Positions 52,197 through 59,878 of a DNA stretch of 64,000 nucleotides are shown piece after piece. The DNA is from Parvibaculum sp036499025. Lineage in GTDB: Bacteria; Pseudomonadota; Alphaproteobacteria; Parvibaculales; Parvibaculaceae. The stretch is from NCBI GenBank assembly GCA_036499025.1, contig DASYEM010000079.1, positions 1 to 64,000 of the forward strand, read 5' to 3'. A program made the position numbers and the translations under genes. The notes under the pieces were generated by a model, which did not search any database, had not been told where the DNA came from, and was given only the letters and a program-made list of their open reading frames with translations. Each line of letters starts with the position of its first letter. The stretch's first letter is position 1.

Positions 52197-53390
52197 ATGG
52201 ATCTCGCCTATAGCCCGGAATACGAGACTTTCCGCACCGAGGTGCGCGCCTTTCTCGCCAAGCACGGGCCGAGCGCGCCGCGCCGTTTTGGCGTCTCGCG
52301 TCCGGCGCCCGAGGTGCTCGTCTGGCAGAAGCTGCTAATCGAGCACGGCTATGCCGCGCGCACGATCCCCAAGGAATATGGCGGCTATGGCGCCGAGCCC
52401 GACATTCTGAAGTCGCGCATCATCGCCGAAGAATTCACGGCGGCGCGCGTGCCGCTCGGCCTGTCGGGGCAGGGCATTTCAATGTTCGTGCCGACGCTGC
52501 TAGAGCTTGGCACCGAAGAGCAGAAGCAGAAGCTCATCAAGCCGACGCTCTATGGCGAGATCATCTGGTGTCAGGGCTATTCCGAGCCGGGGTCTGGCTC
52601 CGATCTCGCCTCGCTCCAGACCAAGGCGCATGAAGACGGCGACGATTTCATCATCAACGGCCAGAAGATCTGGACCTCGACGGCGCATGCCTCCGACATG
52701 ATGTTCTGCCTTGTCCGCACCGAGCCCGACAAGCCCAAGCACGAAGGCATTTCCTATCTCATCTTCTCGATGAAGACGCCGGGCATCGAAGTGCGTCCGC
52801 TCACCACCATGACGGGCCATGCCGAATTCAACGAAGTCTTCTTCACCGATGTGCGCGTGCCCAGAACGCAGATCGTCGGCGGGCGCGGGCAGGGCTGGTT
52901 CGTCGCCAACGCCACGCTGAAGCATGAGCGCGGCATGTTGGGCGATCCCAATCAGGCGGGCGCGCGGCTTCGCGAAATCGTCGATCTGATGCACAAGGAA
53001 ACGCTGGACGGCCAACGCCTCATCGACAATCCGCTCTTCCGCGACCGCCTCGTGCAGTTGCAAGCGCGCGTCGTCGCCATGCAGTTTCACGGGCTGCGGC
53101 TCCTGACCGCCTCGACCAAGAAGGAAGATGCGGGCATCGCGCGTTTGATCGTCAAGCTGCAGGGTTGCGAAATCAATCATCAGCTCGCGGCGCTTGCCAT
53201 CGATGCGCTGGGCGAACTCGGCGTTCTCTACGGCGACAGTCCGCATCTGCGCGCCGATGGCGGCTGGCAGCATCGCTACATGTTCGACCTCGGCCTCATC
53301 ATCGGCGGCGGCACGGCGCAGATTCAGAAAAACATCATTTCGGAGCACGGCCTCGGCATGCCGCGCGAACCGAAACTCGTCAAAGCGTAA
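52197..53390 (+). CDS. acyl-CoA dehydrogenase, catalytic-type subunit
   Basis: An FAD enzyme of 397 residues that makes trans-2-enoyl-CoA. GGGAGG lies before ATG 52197. FAD-site segments are CQGYSEPGSGSDLASLQTKA and KIWTSTAHASDMMF; the C-terminus has IIGGGTAQIQKNIISEHGLG. A Glu in TLKHERGM stands at the alternative catalytic-base position. It is followed 13 nt later by a second, shorter family member, an arrangement of heteromeric (alpha2beta2) dehydrogenases for steroid or branched side chains. Confidence 0.86.
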   Translation: MDLAYSPEYETFRTEVRAFLAKHGPSAPRRFGVSRPAPEVLVWQKLLIEHGYAARTIPKEYGGYGAEPDILKSRIIAEEFTAARVPLGLSGQGISMFVPTLLELGTEEQKQKLIKPTLYGEIIWCQGYSEPGSGSDLASLQTKAHEDGDDFIINGQKIWTSTAHASDMMFCLVRTEPDKPKHEGISYLIFSMKTPGIEVRPLTTMTGHAEFNEVFFTDVRVPRTQIVGGRGQGWFVANATLKHERGMLGDPNQAGARLREIVDLMHKETLDGQRLIDNPLFRDRLVQLQARVVAMQFHGLRLLTASTKKEDAGIARLIVKLQGCEINHQLAALAIDALGELGVLYGDSPHLRADGGWQHRYMFDLGLIIGGGTAQIQKNIISEHGLGMPREPKLVKA

Positions 53391-53403
53391 GGGAGAGCGG
53401 GTC

Positions 53404-54498
53404 ATGGAATTCGGATTGTCGGAAGACCAGAGGCTGATGCAGGACAGCGTTGGCCGCACCCTTGAGAAAGTCTCGACGCTCGACCGGGTGCGCAAGGCGG
53501 CGGATGCGCGCGAAGCGAAAGCGCAGGACATCTGGCATGCGCTTGTCGAGCTTGGCGTGCCGGGCATGTTGATCGGCGAAGAGCATGGCGGCATGGGACT
53601 GAAGCTCCTCGATGCGGCGCTGATCGCCGAGGCGCTGGGCCGTCACGTCACGCCCGTTCCCTTCATCGCCAGCGCCGTCATGGCGCCCATCGCGCTCATG
53701 GGTGCGGGGTCGCCCGCGCAACAGGAAGCTTACTTGCCGAAACTCGCCAGCGGCGATCTCGTCGCCGGCGTCGCGGTGTCCGAGCGTGCGGCGGGTGCGC
53801 GCGAAGGCGGCGGCGTCACGGCCTCCAATGGCAAGCTGTCTGGCAAGTCGCTTTTCGTGGTCGATTTCGGCGCGGCGGATATTTTCATCGTTGCCGACAA
53901 GACGGGCGGTCTTCATCTCGTCAAGGCCGACGCGAAGGGCCTGACAAAGACCCAGCTCACCACCATCGACCTCACGCGCTCCATCGGCGAACTCGGCTTC
54001 GACAATGTCGAGGCGGTCGCGCTCACCTCGGGCGATGCGAAAGCGACACTCCAGCGGATGCTTGCGGCGGGCCGGGTCATGCTCGCCGCCGACACGCTCG
54101 GCGCGGGCTGGATGATGATCGACAAGGCGGTGGCTTACGCCAAAGAGCGCAAGCAGTTCGGGCGCATCATCGGTTCTTTCCAGGCCGTGAAACATATGTG
54201 CGCCGAAATGGCCGCCGAGCTTGAGCCCGGCCGGTCGCTCATCTGGTATGCCGCCTATGCCTTCGACGACGTGCCGGATGAAGCCTCGCTGATGGCCATT
54301 CACGCCAAGTCTCACCTCTCGGAAGTCGGCCGCTTCGTCGCCCGCACCGCGACCGAGGTCCATGGCGGCATGGGCTTCACCGATCTGCTCGGGCTCCATT
54401 ACTGGTTCAAGCGCATCGGCCTCGACCGGCAATTGCTGGGCTCTCCCGAACGCGTCCGTCATGAAGCGGCGGTTCTGCAGGGCTGGGCGGCGGACTGA
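53404..54498 (+). CDS. acyl-CoA dehydrogenase, partner subunit
   Basis: 364 residues. The fold is kept (EEHGGMGLKLLDAALIAEALGR, AKERKQFGRIIGSFQAVKH, TEVHGGMGFTDLLGLHYW), but neither usual catalytic-Glu site is present; the relevant position reads MLAAGRVMLAAD. It therefore probably works only together with the preceding subunit. AAGGGAGAG precedes the start. Substrate unknown. Confidence 0.85.
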   Translation: MEFGLSEDQRLMQDSVGRTLEKVSTLDRVRKAADAREAKAQDIWHALVELGVPGMLIGEEHGGMGLKLLDAALIAEALGRHVTPVPFIASAVMAPIALMGAGSPAQQEAYLPKLASGDLVAGVAVSERAAGAREGGGVTASNGKLSGKSLFVVDFGAADIFIVADKTGGLHLVKADAKGLTKTQLTTIDLTRSIGELGFDNVEAVALTSGDAKATLQRMLAAGRVMLAADTLGAGWMMIDKAVAYAKERKQFGRIIGSFQAVKHMCAEMAAELEPGRSLIWYAAYAFDDVPDEASLMAIHAKSHLSEVGRFVARTATEVHGGMGFTDLLGLHYWFKRIGLDRQLLGSPERVRHEAAVLQGWAAD

Positions 54499-54510
54499 CA
54501 GTAATGACAG

Positions 54511-54550
54511 CAATGCTAGCATTGACAGCAATGCTAGCATTGCATACATT
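54511..54550 (+). promoter_or_regulatory. fitAB promoter with tandem palindromic operators
   Basis: CAATGCTAGCATTG, a perfect 14-bp palindrome, occurs at 54511-54524 and again at 54529-54542, an 18-bp period. TTGACA (54522-54527), a 17-nt spacer and TACATT (54545-54550) form a near-consensus promoter; the second palindrome fills the spacer. The antitoxin ATG is 7 nt after the -10, so the transcript is probably leaderless. Confidence 0.7.
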
Positions 54551-54556
54551 CCAGTT

Positions 54557-54805
54557 ATGGCAACGCTGACGATCCGCAATCTCGACGACCGGCTCAAGGC
54601 CCGCCTGCGCGTGCGGGCGGCGGAGCACGGGAAATCCATGGAGGAAGAGGCGCGGGAGATTCTGCGCGCCGGTCTTGCGAGTTCTGTTGCGAATGCCTCC
54701 GAGAGTCTGGCCGACATTGCGCGCCGCCTGTTCGGGCCGGAGAACGGGGTGGATCTTCAGCTTCCGCCACGTGGGTCGATGCGCGAACCGCCGACATTTG
54801 AATGA
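54557..54805 (+). CDS. fitA: FitA-type ribbon-helix-helix antitoxin
   Basis: An 82-residue antitoxin. The N-terminal ribbon-helix-helix (MATLTIRNLDDRLKARLRVR, AEHGKSMEEEAREILRAGL) binds DNA; the C-terminal tail with Pro/Arg and Glu wraps the toxin. No ribosome-binding site: the -10 box sits 7 nt before the ATG. Tandem palindromes in the promoter are likely its operator. The ATGA overlap couples it to the toxin. Confidence 0.9.
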   Translation: MATLTIRNLDDRLKARLRVRAAEHGKSMEEEAREILRAGLASSVANASESLADIARRLFGPENGVDLQLPPRGSMREPPTFE

Positions 54806-55221
54806 TCGTTCTGGATACCAATGTCGTTGCCGAAACCATGCGGTTGGCTCCTGAGGAGCGCGTCATGACCTGGCTGCACAGTCACCCGCTCTCGGTTTTC
54901 TCGCTGACGAGCGTTACGCTGGCCGAGACGCTTTTTGGCATTGAGACGGCGCCTGTCGGACAGAAGCGCCGCTCTCTGGAAAAGCGGTTTGCGGAATTTC
55001 TTGCTCTGGGCTTCGGTGACCAGGTCCTTCCTTTCGACGAAACCGCCGCCCGGCACTTCGCCGTCATTGCCGCCGCGCGCAAACGCATGGGCCGCCCCAT
55101 TTCCGGGTTCGACGCGCAGATCGCGGCCATCGCAGCCGCACATGGCGCATCGGTCGCCACGCGCAACGTCGCCGATTTCGAGCATTGCGGCATTGCTGTC
55201 ATCGATCCGTGGGTTGAATGA
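54802..55221 (+). CDS. fitB: FitB/VapC-type PIN-domain toxin ribonuclease
   Basis: A 139-residue PIN nuclease inhibiting translation when free. Acidic residues are visible as D5 (VLDTNVVAE), E42 (LAETLFGI), D104 (GFDAQI) and D125 (RNVADFE). The toxin frame overlaps the antitoxin by ATGA. It ends 1 nt before the SemiSWEET gene's start. Confidence 0.92.
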   Translation: MIVLDTNVVAETMRLAPEERVMTWLHSHPLSVFSLTSVTLAETLFGIETAPVGQKRRSLEKRFAEFLALGFGDQVLPFDETAARHFAVIAAARKRMGRPISGFDAQIAAIAAAHGASVATRNVADFEHCGIAVIDPWVE

Positions 55222-55222
55222 A

Positions 55223-55495
55223 ATGTATTTCGGCTATCTCGCCGCTTTCCTTACCACCGCCTCTTTCATCCCGCAGGCGATCAAGACCATCCGTACGCAC
55301 GATACGAACGGCATCTCGGTGCTGATGTATTTCGGCTTCACGACGGGTGTTTTCTTCTGGCTGGTCTATGGAATTCTGCGGGCCGATATCGCCATCATTG
55401 CGGCGAATTTCCTGACCTTTCTGTTGGCTTTGCCGATCCTCGTCATCGCCGCCCGCAATGAATTGCGCCGCCGGCGGCTTCGAAAATCCGCCTGA
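55223..55495 (+). CDS. SemiSWEET (MtN3/PQ-loop) sugar transporter
   Basis: A 90-residue membrane protein with three helices, the bacterial half-SWEET that works as a dimer. The PQ motif is FIPQAIKTIRTHDTNGIS; the third helix is AIIAANFLTFLLALPILVIAA. It starts 1 nt after the toxin stop, so it may be expressed from the toxin-antitoxin transcript, or simply be a neighbour. Confidence 0.88.
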   Translation: MYFGYLAAFLTTASFIPQAIKTIRTHDTNGISVLMYFGFTTGVFFWLVYGILRADIAIIAANFLTFLLALPILVIAARNELRRRRLRKSA

Positions 55496-55617
55496 CGCCC
55501 CAGCGTGACGCGGCGTTTCAAACTCGGCCTTGCAAGTCCGCCGCTTGCCTGCTTGCATGGCGGCCATCAGCATTTCGAGCGCGCAATATAAGCGCGTGTC
55601 TCAAGGGAGAATTCACT

Positions 55618-56712
55618 ATGCGCGCTGCCGTATTCCGCAATGGCGATCTCGTCGCCGGCACCATCGACGAGCCCAAGCCCGCCGATGGTCAGGTTCTCGT
55701 CAAGACGCTGGCCTGCGGCATTTGCGGGTCCGATCTTCACACGTTTCACCACGCCGAAAAGATGAATGAAGTGTCGAAACGGTCCGGCTCCGAATTCACG
55801 ATGGACCTGAAGCGCGACATCGTTTTCGGCCACGAGTTCTGCGCCGAGATTCTCGATCACGGCCCGAATACGCAGAAGACGCTGAAAGCCGGCACGCGGG
55901 TTTGCTCCGTGCCCATCGCCATCGAAGTGCAGGGCGAAAAGGCCAAGATGCAGCCGCTTGGCTTTTCCAACGCGCTGCCCGGCGGTTTCGCCGAGCGCAT
56001 GGTGCTGAACGAGATGATGCTGCTCGAAGTGCCGAACGGCCTTGCGACCGATCAGGCCGCGCTCACAGAGCCGATGGCTGTCGGCTGGCATGCGGTCGAG
56101 AAGGCGCGTCTGACGCCGGAAGATATTCCGCTGGTCATCGGTTGCGGCCCCGTCGGCCTTGCCGTCATCGCCGCGCTCAAGATCAAGGGCGTGCATCCGA
56201 TCATCGCCACCGATTTCAGCCCCGCGCGCCGCAAGCTTGCCGAGACCATGGGCGCCGACATCGTTCTCGATCCGGGCAAGGACTCGCCCTACAAGCGCTG
56301 GACCGAGGAAGCGACGCCGGAAGGTTATGATGCCAGCAACATCATGGCGCTGCTCGGCATGGGCCCGAAAATCCGCCCTGGCGTCATCTTCGAATGCGTC
56401 GGCGTGCCCGGCATCATCCAGCAGATCCTCGAAGGGGCACCGCGCGCGGCGCGCATCGTCGTCGTCGGCGTCTGCATGGAGAAGGATAATTTCGAACCCT
56501 TCTTCGGCATCAACAAGGAACTCAACATCCAGTTCGTGCTTGGCTACACGCCGGAAGAATTCGCGCTGACCTTGCATCATCTGGCCGAAGGCAAGATCGA
56601 CGGCGCACCGCTCGTCACCGGCAAGGTCGGCGTCGAAGGCGTGAAGCAAGCCTTCACCGATCTCGCCAATCCCGAGAAACATGCCAAGATTCTCGTCGAA
56701 CCCTGGCACTAA
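55618..56712 (+). CDS. zinc-containing medium-chain dehydrogenase/reductase
   Basis: An NAD(P)-dependent alcohol or polyol dehydrogenase of 364 residues. Catalytic zinc ligands are Cys36 (CGICGSD) with His72-Glu73 (FGHEF); the Rossmann motif is VIGCGPVGLAVIAAL. The usual four-cysteine structural-zinc lobe after residue 95 is missing: the segment there reads CSVPIAIEVQGEKAKM. GGGAGA precedes the start. Substrate unknown; it stands alone, convergent with the GST gene. Confidence 0.87.
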   Translation: MRAAVFRNGDLVAGTIDEPKPADGQVLVKTLACGICGSDLHTFHHAEKMNEVSKRSGSEFTMDLKRDIVFGHEFCAEILDHGPNTQKTLKAGTRVCSVPIAIEVQGEKAKMQPLGFSNALPGGFAERMVLNEMMLLEVPNGLATDQAALTEPMAVGWHAVEKARLTPEDIPLVIGCGPVGLAVIAALKIKGVHPIIATDFSPARRKLAETMGADIVLDPGKDSPYKRWTEEATPEGYDASNIMALLGMGPKIRPGVIFECVGVPGIIQQILEGAPRAARIVVVGVCMEKDNFEPFFGINKELNIQFVLGYTPEEFALTLHHLAEGKIDGAPLVTGKVGVEGVKQAFTDLANPEKHAKILVEPWH

Positions 56713-56736
56713 GCTTCACGAAAAATCAAGGGCCCC

Positions 56737-57336
56737 TCAGGCCGGCGCAGTCTCTTGAAAGGCTGCTCGGCCTGACGCTTTTTCGAGGAAGGCGTCGAGA
56801 GCGGGGCGACCCTCGCGCCAGCCGAGATCGCCATGGCGGAAATCGAGATAGCCGAGCGCGCTTTCAATCGAGATGGTGCCAAGCGTCACCGGCCCGTTGA
56901 GGTTCGCGGCTTCGGCTTCCAGCAGATCAAGCGAACGCGCGATGGCGCGCCGCCAGCGGCCCATCCAGTTCGCCGAACGCTCCGCCTCAGGACGATTCCT
57001 CTCGAAGGTCAGCGACACGGCGGCGTCGGAGATGCCGTCGCCCAGCGCCTGCAACCGCTGCGCCTGCCAGCGCGCCGTACCTTCCGCCGGGAGCAGCGAC
57101 GGCCCCTCCAGCATCGCGTCCAGATATTCGCAGATCAGCGGACTGTCGAAGAGCGTCATTCCGTCTGTCAGCGCCAGAGCGGGCACCTTGCCTAGCGGAT
57201 TGGCCGTGTGGAGTTCCGCAGGGTCGGCCAGCGCCGAAACCACCTCCTCGGTCACGAGATGGGTCGCGCCTTTTTCCCGGATGACGATGCGGACCTTGCG
57301 CACGAAAGGCGAGGTTGGGGATGAATAAAGTTTCAT
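56737..57336 (-). CDS. glutathione S-transferase family protein
   Basis: 199 residues. Thioredoxin-like N-terminal domain begins MKLYSSPTSPFVRKVRIVIRE and includes NPLGKVPALALTDG (the cis-Pro) and DSPLICEYLD; the C-terminal helical domain follows. AGGAGA precedes the start. Probably conjugates or reduces small electrophiles with glutathione; substrate unknown. Confidence 0.9.
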   Translation of the reverse strand: MKLYSSPTSPFVRKVRIVIREKGATHLVTEEVVSALADPAELHTANPLGKVPALALTDGMTLFDSPLICEYLDAMLEGPSLLPAEGTARWQAQRLQALGDGISDAAVSLTFERNRPEAERSANWMGRWRRAIARSLDLLEAEAANLNGPVTLGTISIESALGYLDFRHGDLGWREGRPALDAFLEKASGRAAFQETAPA

Positions 57337-57477
57337 CGAGGTCTCCTGTGGGTGCTTTTGGCTTCCTATCTTCGAAGAGGCCGGAGGCACCGGATGAGTT
57401 TCTGGGGTATGTTTTATCCGGGAACTGATCCTGCGTCTCGAAATCCCGAGACTCATAGTGTGGGAGGACATTCGGCC

Positions 57478-58470
57478 ATGCTCGGCGGCACATATTTCGT
57501 CATCGCCATTCTTTTTCTGGCGGTCATTTTTCTGATCAAGGCGATCAAGGTCGTCCCGCAGGGTTATGTCTATACGGTGGAGCGCTTCGGCCGCTACACG
57601 CATAGCCTGACACCCGGCCTCGGCATCATCACGCCCTTCGTCGATCGCATCGGCGCCAAGGTCAATGTGATGGAAACCGTGCTCGACGTTCCGAGCCAGG
57701 AAGTCATCACCAAAGACAATGCGATGGTGACGGTCGACGGCGTCGTCTTCTATCAGGTGCTCGACGCGGCGAAGGCCTCCTACGAAGTCGGCAACCTGAA
57801 GCTCGCCATTCTCAATCTCATCATGACCAATATCCGTACCGTCATGGGCGGCATGGATCTCGATGAATTGCTTTCGCAGCGCGACTCGATCAACGCGCGG
57901 CTGCTGACGGTCATCGACGAGGCGACCCATCCCTGGGGCCTCAAGGTCACGCGCATCGAGATCAAGGACATCGCGCCACCGCGCGACATCATCGACAGCA
58001 TGGCCCGGCAGATGAAGGCCGAGCGTGAGAAGCGCGCCAACATCCTCGAAGCCGAGGGCATGCGCCAGTCCGCCATTCTCGCCGCCGAGGGCAAGAAGCA
58101 GGCGGCTATTCTCGAAGCCGAAGGCCGCCGCGAGGCCGCTTACCGCGACGCCGAAGCGCGCGAGCGTCAGGCCGAAGCCGAGGCGAAAGCCACGCAGGTC
58201 GTCAGCGACGCCATCGCGGGCGGCAATGTGCAGGCGCTCAATTATTTCGTCGCGACGAAATATGTCGAGGCGTTGCGCGACGTCGCCAAGGCGCCGAACC
58301 AGAAGCTCGTGCTGATGCCGCTCGAAGCGGCCAGCGTCATCGGGGCCATTGGCGGCATCGGCGAACTGGCGCGCGAGGCCTTCAACGGCAACGGCACACC
58401 GGGCGGCGGCGGTACGTCGGTCGCGCCGCGCCGTCCTTCCGGCACCGTTCCGCCCGTTTCCGGGGACTAG
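57478..58470 (+). CDS. band-7 (SPFH/stomatin-like) membrane protease-associated protein
   Basis: 330 residues with an N-terminal membrane helix (FVIAILFLAVIFLIKAI), the SPFH domain (VVPQGYVYTVERFGRYTHSLTPGL, RDSINARLLTVIDEATHPWGLKVTRIEIKDI), and a long Ala/Glu/Arg-rich coiled coil at about 170-240. The start is ATG 57478 with GGGAGG 10 nt upstream; upstream in-frame sequence is not conserved. It is followed 3 nt later by an NfeD-like gene, its usual partner (HflK/QmcA-like complex in membrane quality control). Confidence 0.9.
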   Translation: MLGGTYFVIAILFLAVIFLIKAIKVVPQGYVYTVERFGRYTHSLTPGLGIITPFVDRIGAKVNVMETVLDVPSQEVITKDNAMVTVDGVVFYQVLDAAKASYEVGNLKLAILNLIMTNIRTVMGGMDLDELLSQRDSINARLLTVIDEATHPWGLKVTRIEIKDIAPPRDIIDSMARQMKAEREKRANILEAEGMRQSAILAAEGKKQAAILEAEGRREAAYRDAEARERQAEAEAKATQVVSDAIAGGNVQALNYFVATKYVEALRDVAKAPNQKLVLMPLEAASVIGAIGGIGELAREAFNGNGTPGGGGTSVAPRRPSGTVPPVSGD

Positions 58471-58473
58471 GCC

Positions 58474-58926
58474 ATGGACACGGAAATTTCTTTTCTCACC
58501 GGGCTCGGCCAATGGACATGGTGGATTGCCGCCGCCGTCCTCGGCATTCTTGAATTGCTGGCGCCCGGCATTTTCTTCATCTGGCTGGCGGCGGCGGCTG
58601 CCGTCGTCGGGGGCCTTCTTTTTGTCATCGATATGCCGGTGACGGTGCAGATCGCGCTCTTCGCCGTGCTGTCGGTCGCCGCCGTCTGGGCCTCGCGACG
58701 CTATCTCGGCGGCCACCCCATCGCCTCCGATCGCCCGCTGCTCAATCAGCGCGCGCAAACCTATATCGGCCGCAACTTTGCGCTCGAACAGGCCATCGTC
58801 AACGGGCGCGGCAAGCTGAAAATCGGCGACACGCTCTGGCTCGCCTCCGGCCCCGATCTGCCGGCGGGCGCGAACGTCCGCGTCACCGGCGAGGATGACG
58901 GCGTATTGGTTGTGGAGGCGGCGTGA
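58474..58926 (+). CDS. NfeD-like membrane protein
   Basis: A 150-residue protein with hydrophobic helices at about 16-65 and a C-terminal OB-fold (LLNQRAQTYIGRNFALEQAI, GDTLWLASGPDLPAGANVRVTGEDDGVLVV). It forms the standard pair with the preceding SPFH gene. Short NfeD without the protease domain. Confidence 0.9.
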   Translation: MDTEISFLTGLGQWTWWIAAAVLGILELLAPGIFFIWLAAAAAVVGGLLFVIDMPVTVQIALFAVLSVAAVWASRRYLGGHPIASDRPLLNQRAQTYIGRNFALEQAIVNGRGKLKIGDTLWLASGPDLPAGANVRVTGEDDGVLVVEAA

Positions 58927-58927
58927 C

Positions 58928-59467
58928 TTACGAGATGATCTTCAGCAGCGGCTGGATATAGCGCCTGAGCGTCGGGCTCAGCGCCGAAATGGCGCTCAGG
59001 ATCATCGTGATCGCCGCCATGTTGCCGCTGGCCGTGCCGAGGCCTTGCGGCTCGCGGTCGCCTTTCAGGAAACGGGCGAGGCCATCCGTCACCTGATCGA
59101 AGCGGTCTTCCAGCTCCTCGAAGTCCTCGCGCAAATTCTCGCGCGCGTCCTCGACGGAGCGGGCGAGAATTTCGCTTTCGAGTTGCGCGGTGCGGCCCGG
59201 CGCCTGGATCGCATAGACCAGCGCGGCGGCGGCGAGCACCGTCAGCACACCGCCGACAATCAGCGCCGCGTTGAGATTGCCATAGGCATTGGCCAGCGCG
59301 AGAAAGACGGCGAAGGACAGCATGCCGAGCGCCAGCAATCCGATCAGCACCGCGACGCTCGTCCAGAGTACGCGGCGCGCGACCTTGCGCGCCTCGATCT
59401 CGGCGCGCATCAATTCCACTTCGGCAAGGCGGCGCAGTTTGGCGGCGGTGTCTTTCATGGCGATCAC
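58928..59467 (-). CDS. holin-like (Phage_holin_3_6 family) membrane protein
   Basis: 179 residues with two membrane helices (VLWTSVAVLIGLLALGMLSFAVFL and AALIVGGVLTVLAAAALVYAI) and an amphipathic, acidic tail. The family is named for phage holins but is a common host protein in proteobacteria. The GTG at 59467 overlaps the DUF883 stop (GTGA); ATG 59458 is an alternative start. Probably part of an envelope-stress pair with the DUF883 gene. Confidence 0.75.
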   Translation of the reverse strand: MIAMKDTAAKLRRLAEVELMRAEIEARKVARRVLWTSVAVLIGLLALGMLSFAVFLALANAYGNLNAALIVGGVLTVLAAAALVYAIQAPGRTAQLESEILARSVEDARENLREDFEELEDRFDQVTDGLARFLKGDREPQGLGTASGNMAAITMILSAISALSPTLRRYIQPLLKIIS

Positions 59468-59763
59468 CGCGTCAGAATGCGGGCGAGCACGAAGCCCACG
59501 GCCAGCGCGATCAGCGCGCTCGGCACCGGGTTCTCCGCGATCTGCTTTTGAAGTTCTTTCCAGCCTTCCTGGGCGCGGTCGCTCATATCTTCGGCGAATT
59601 CGCTGGCCGTCTCGCGCAGCGTTTCGGCCCCTTCGCCGATTTCCTCGGCGATCATGGTCTTTGCGTCGGCCAGCGCCTTGTTCAGGCGTTCGATTTCGGC
59701 GCGCAGCTCATCGAGCTCCACGCCCACTTTTTCTTCGGCGGCTTTCGCGCTTTTCTCGGCCAT
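59464..59763 (-). CDS. DUF883 (ElaB/YqjD-like) membrane-anchored protein
   Basis: 99 residues: a long helix predicted as a coiled coil (VGVELDELRAEIERLNKALADAKTMIAEEIGE) and a C-terminal membrane anchor (VPSALIALAVGFVLARILTR). ElaB/YqjD relatives bind ribosomes at the inner membrane in stationary phase. GAGGA precedes ATG 59763. Precedes the holin-like gene with a 4-bp overlap. Confidence 0.85.
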   Translation of the reverse strand: MAEKSAKAAEEKVGVELDELRAEIERLNKALADAKTMIAEEIGEGAETLRETASEFAEDMSDRAQEGWKELQKQIAENPVPSALIALAVGFVLARILTR

Positions 59764-59878
59764 GCGTTCAGTCCTCAATTCAAGTCTACGCACACTCAAC
59801 GCTTGAGGCTCAGCTTGGCTCCGTTCGAGATGAAAAGGAAGCCATCCATGGCCCCGTGTGTCCGGGCGCGCTCAAGCC

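Noticed and set aside
58928..59467. Holin-family protein as evidence of a prophage
   Set aside because: The family is common in bacterial chromosomes, and no other phage gene, integrase or attachment site is nearby.
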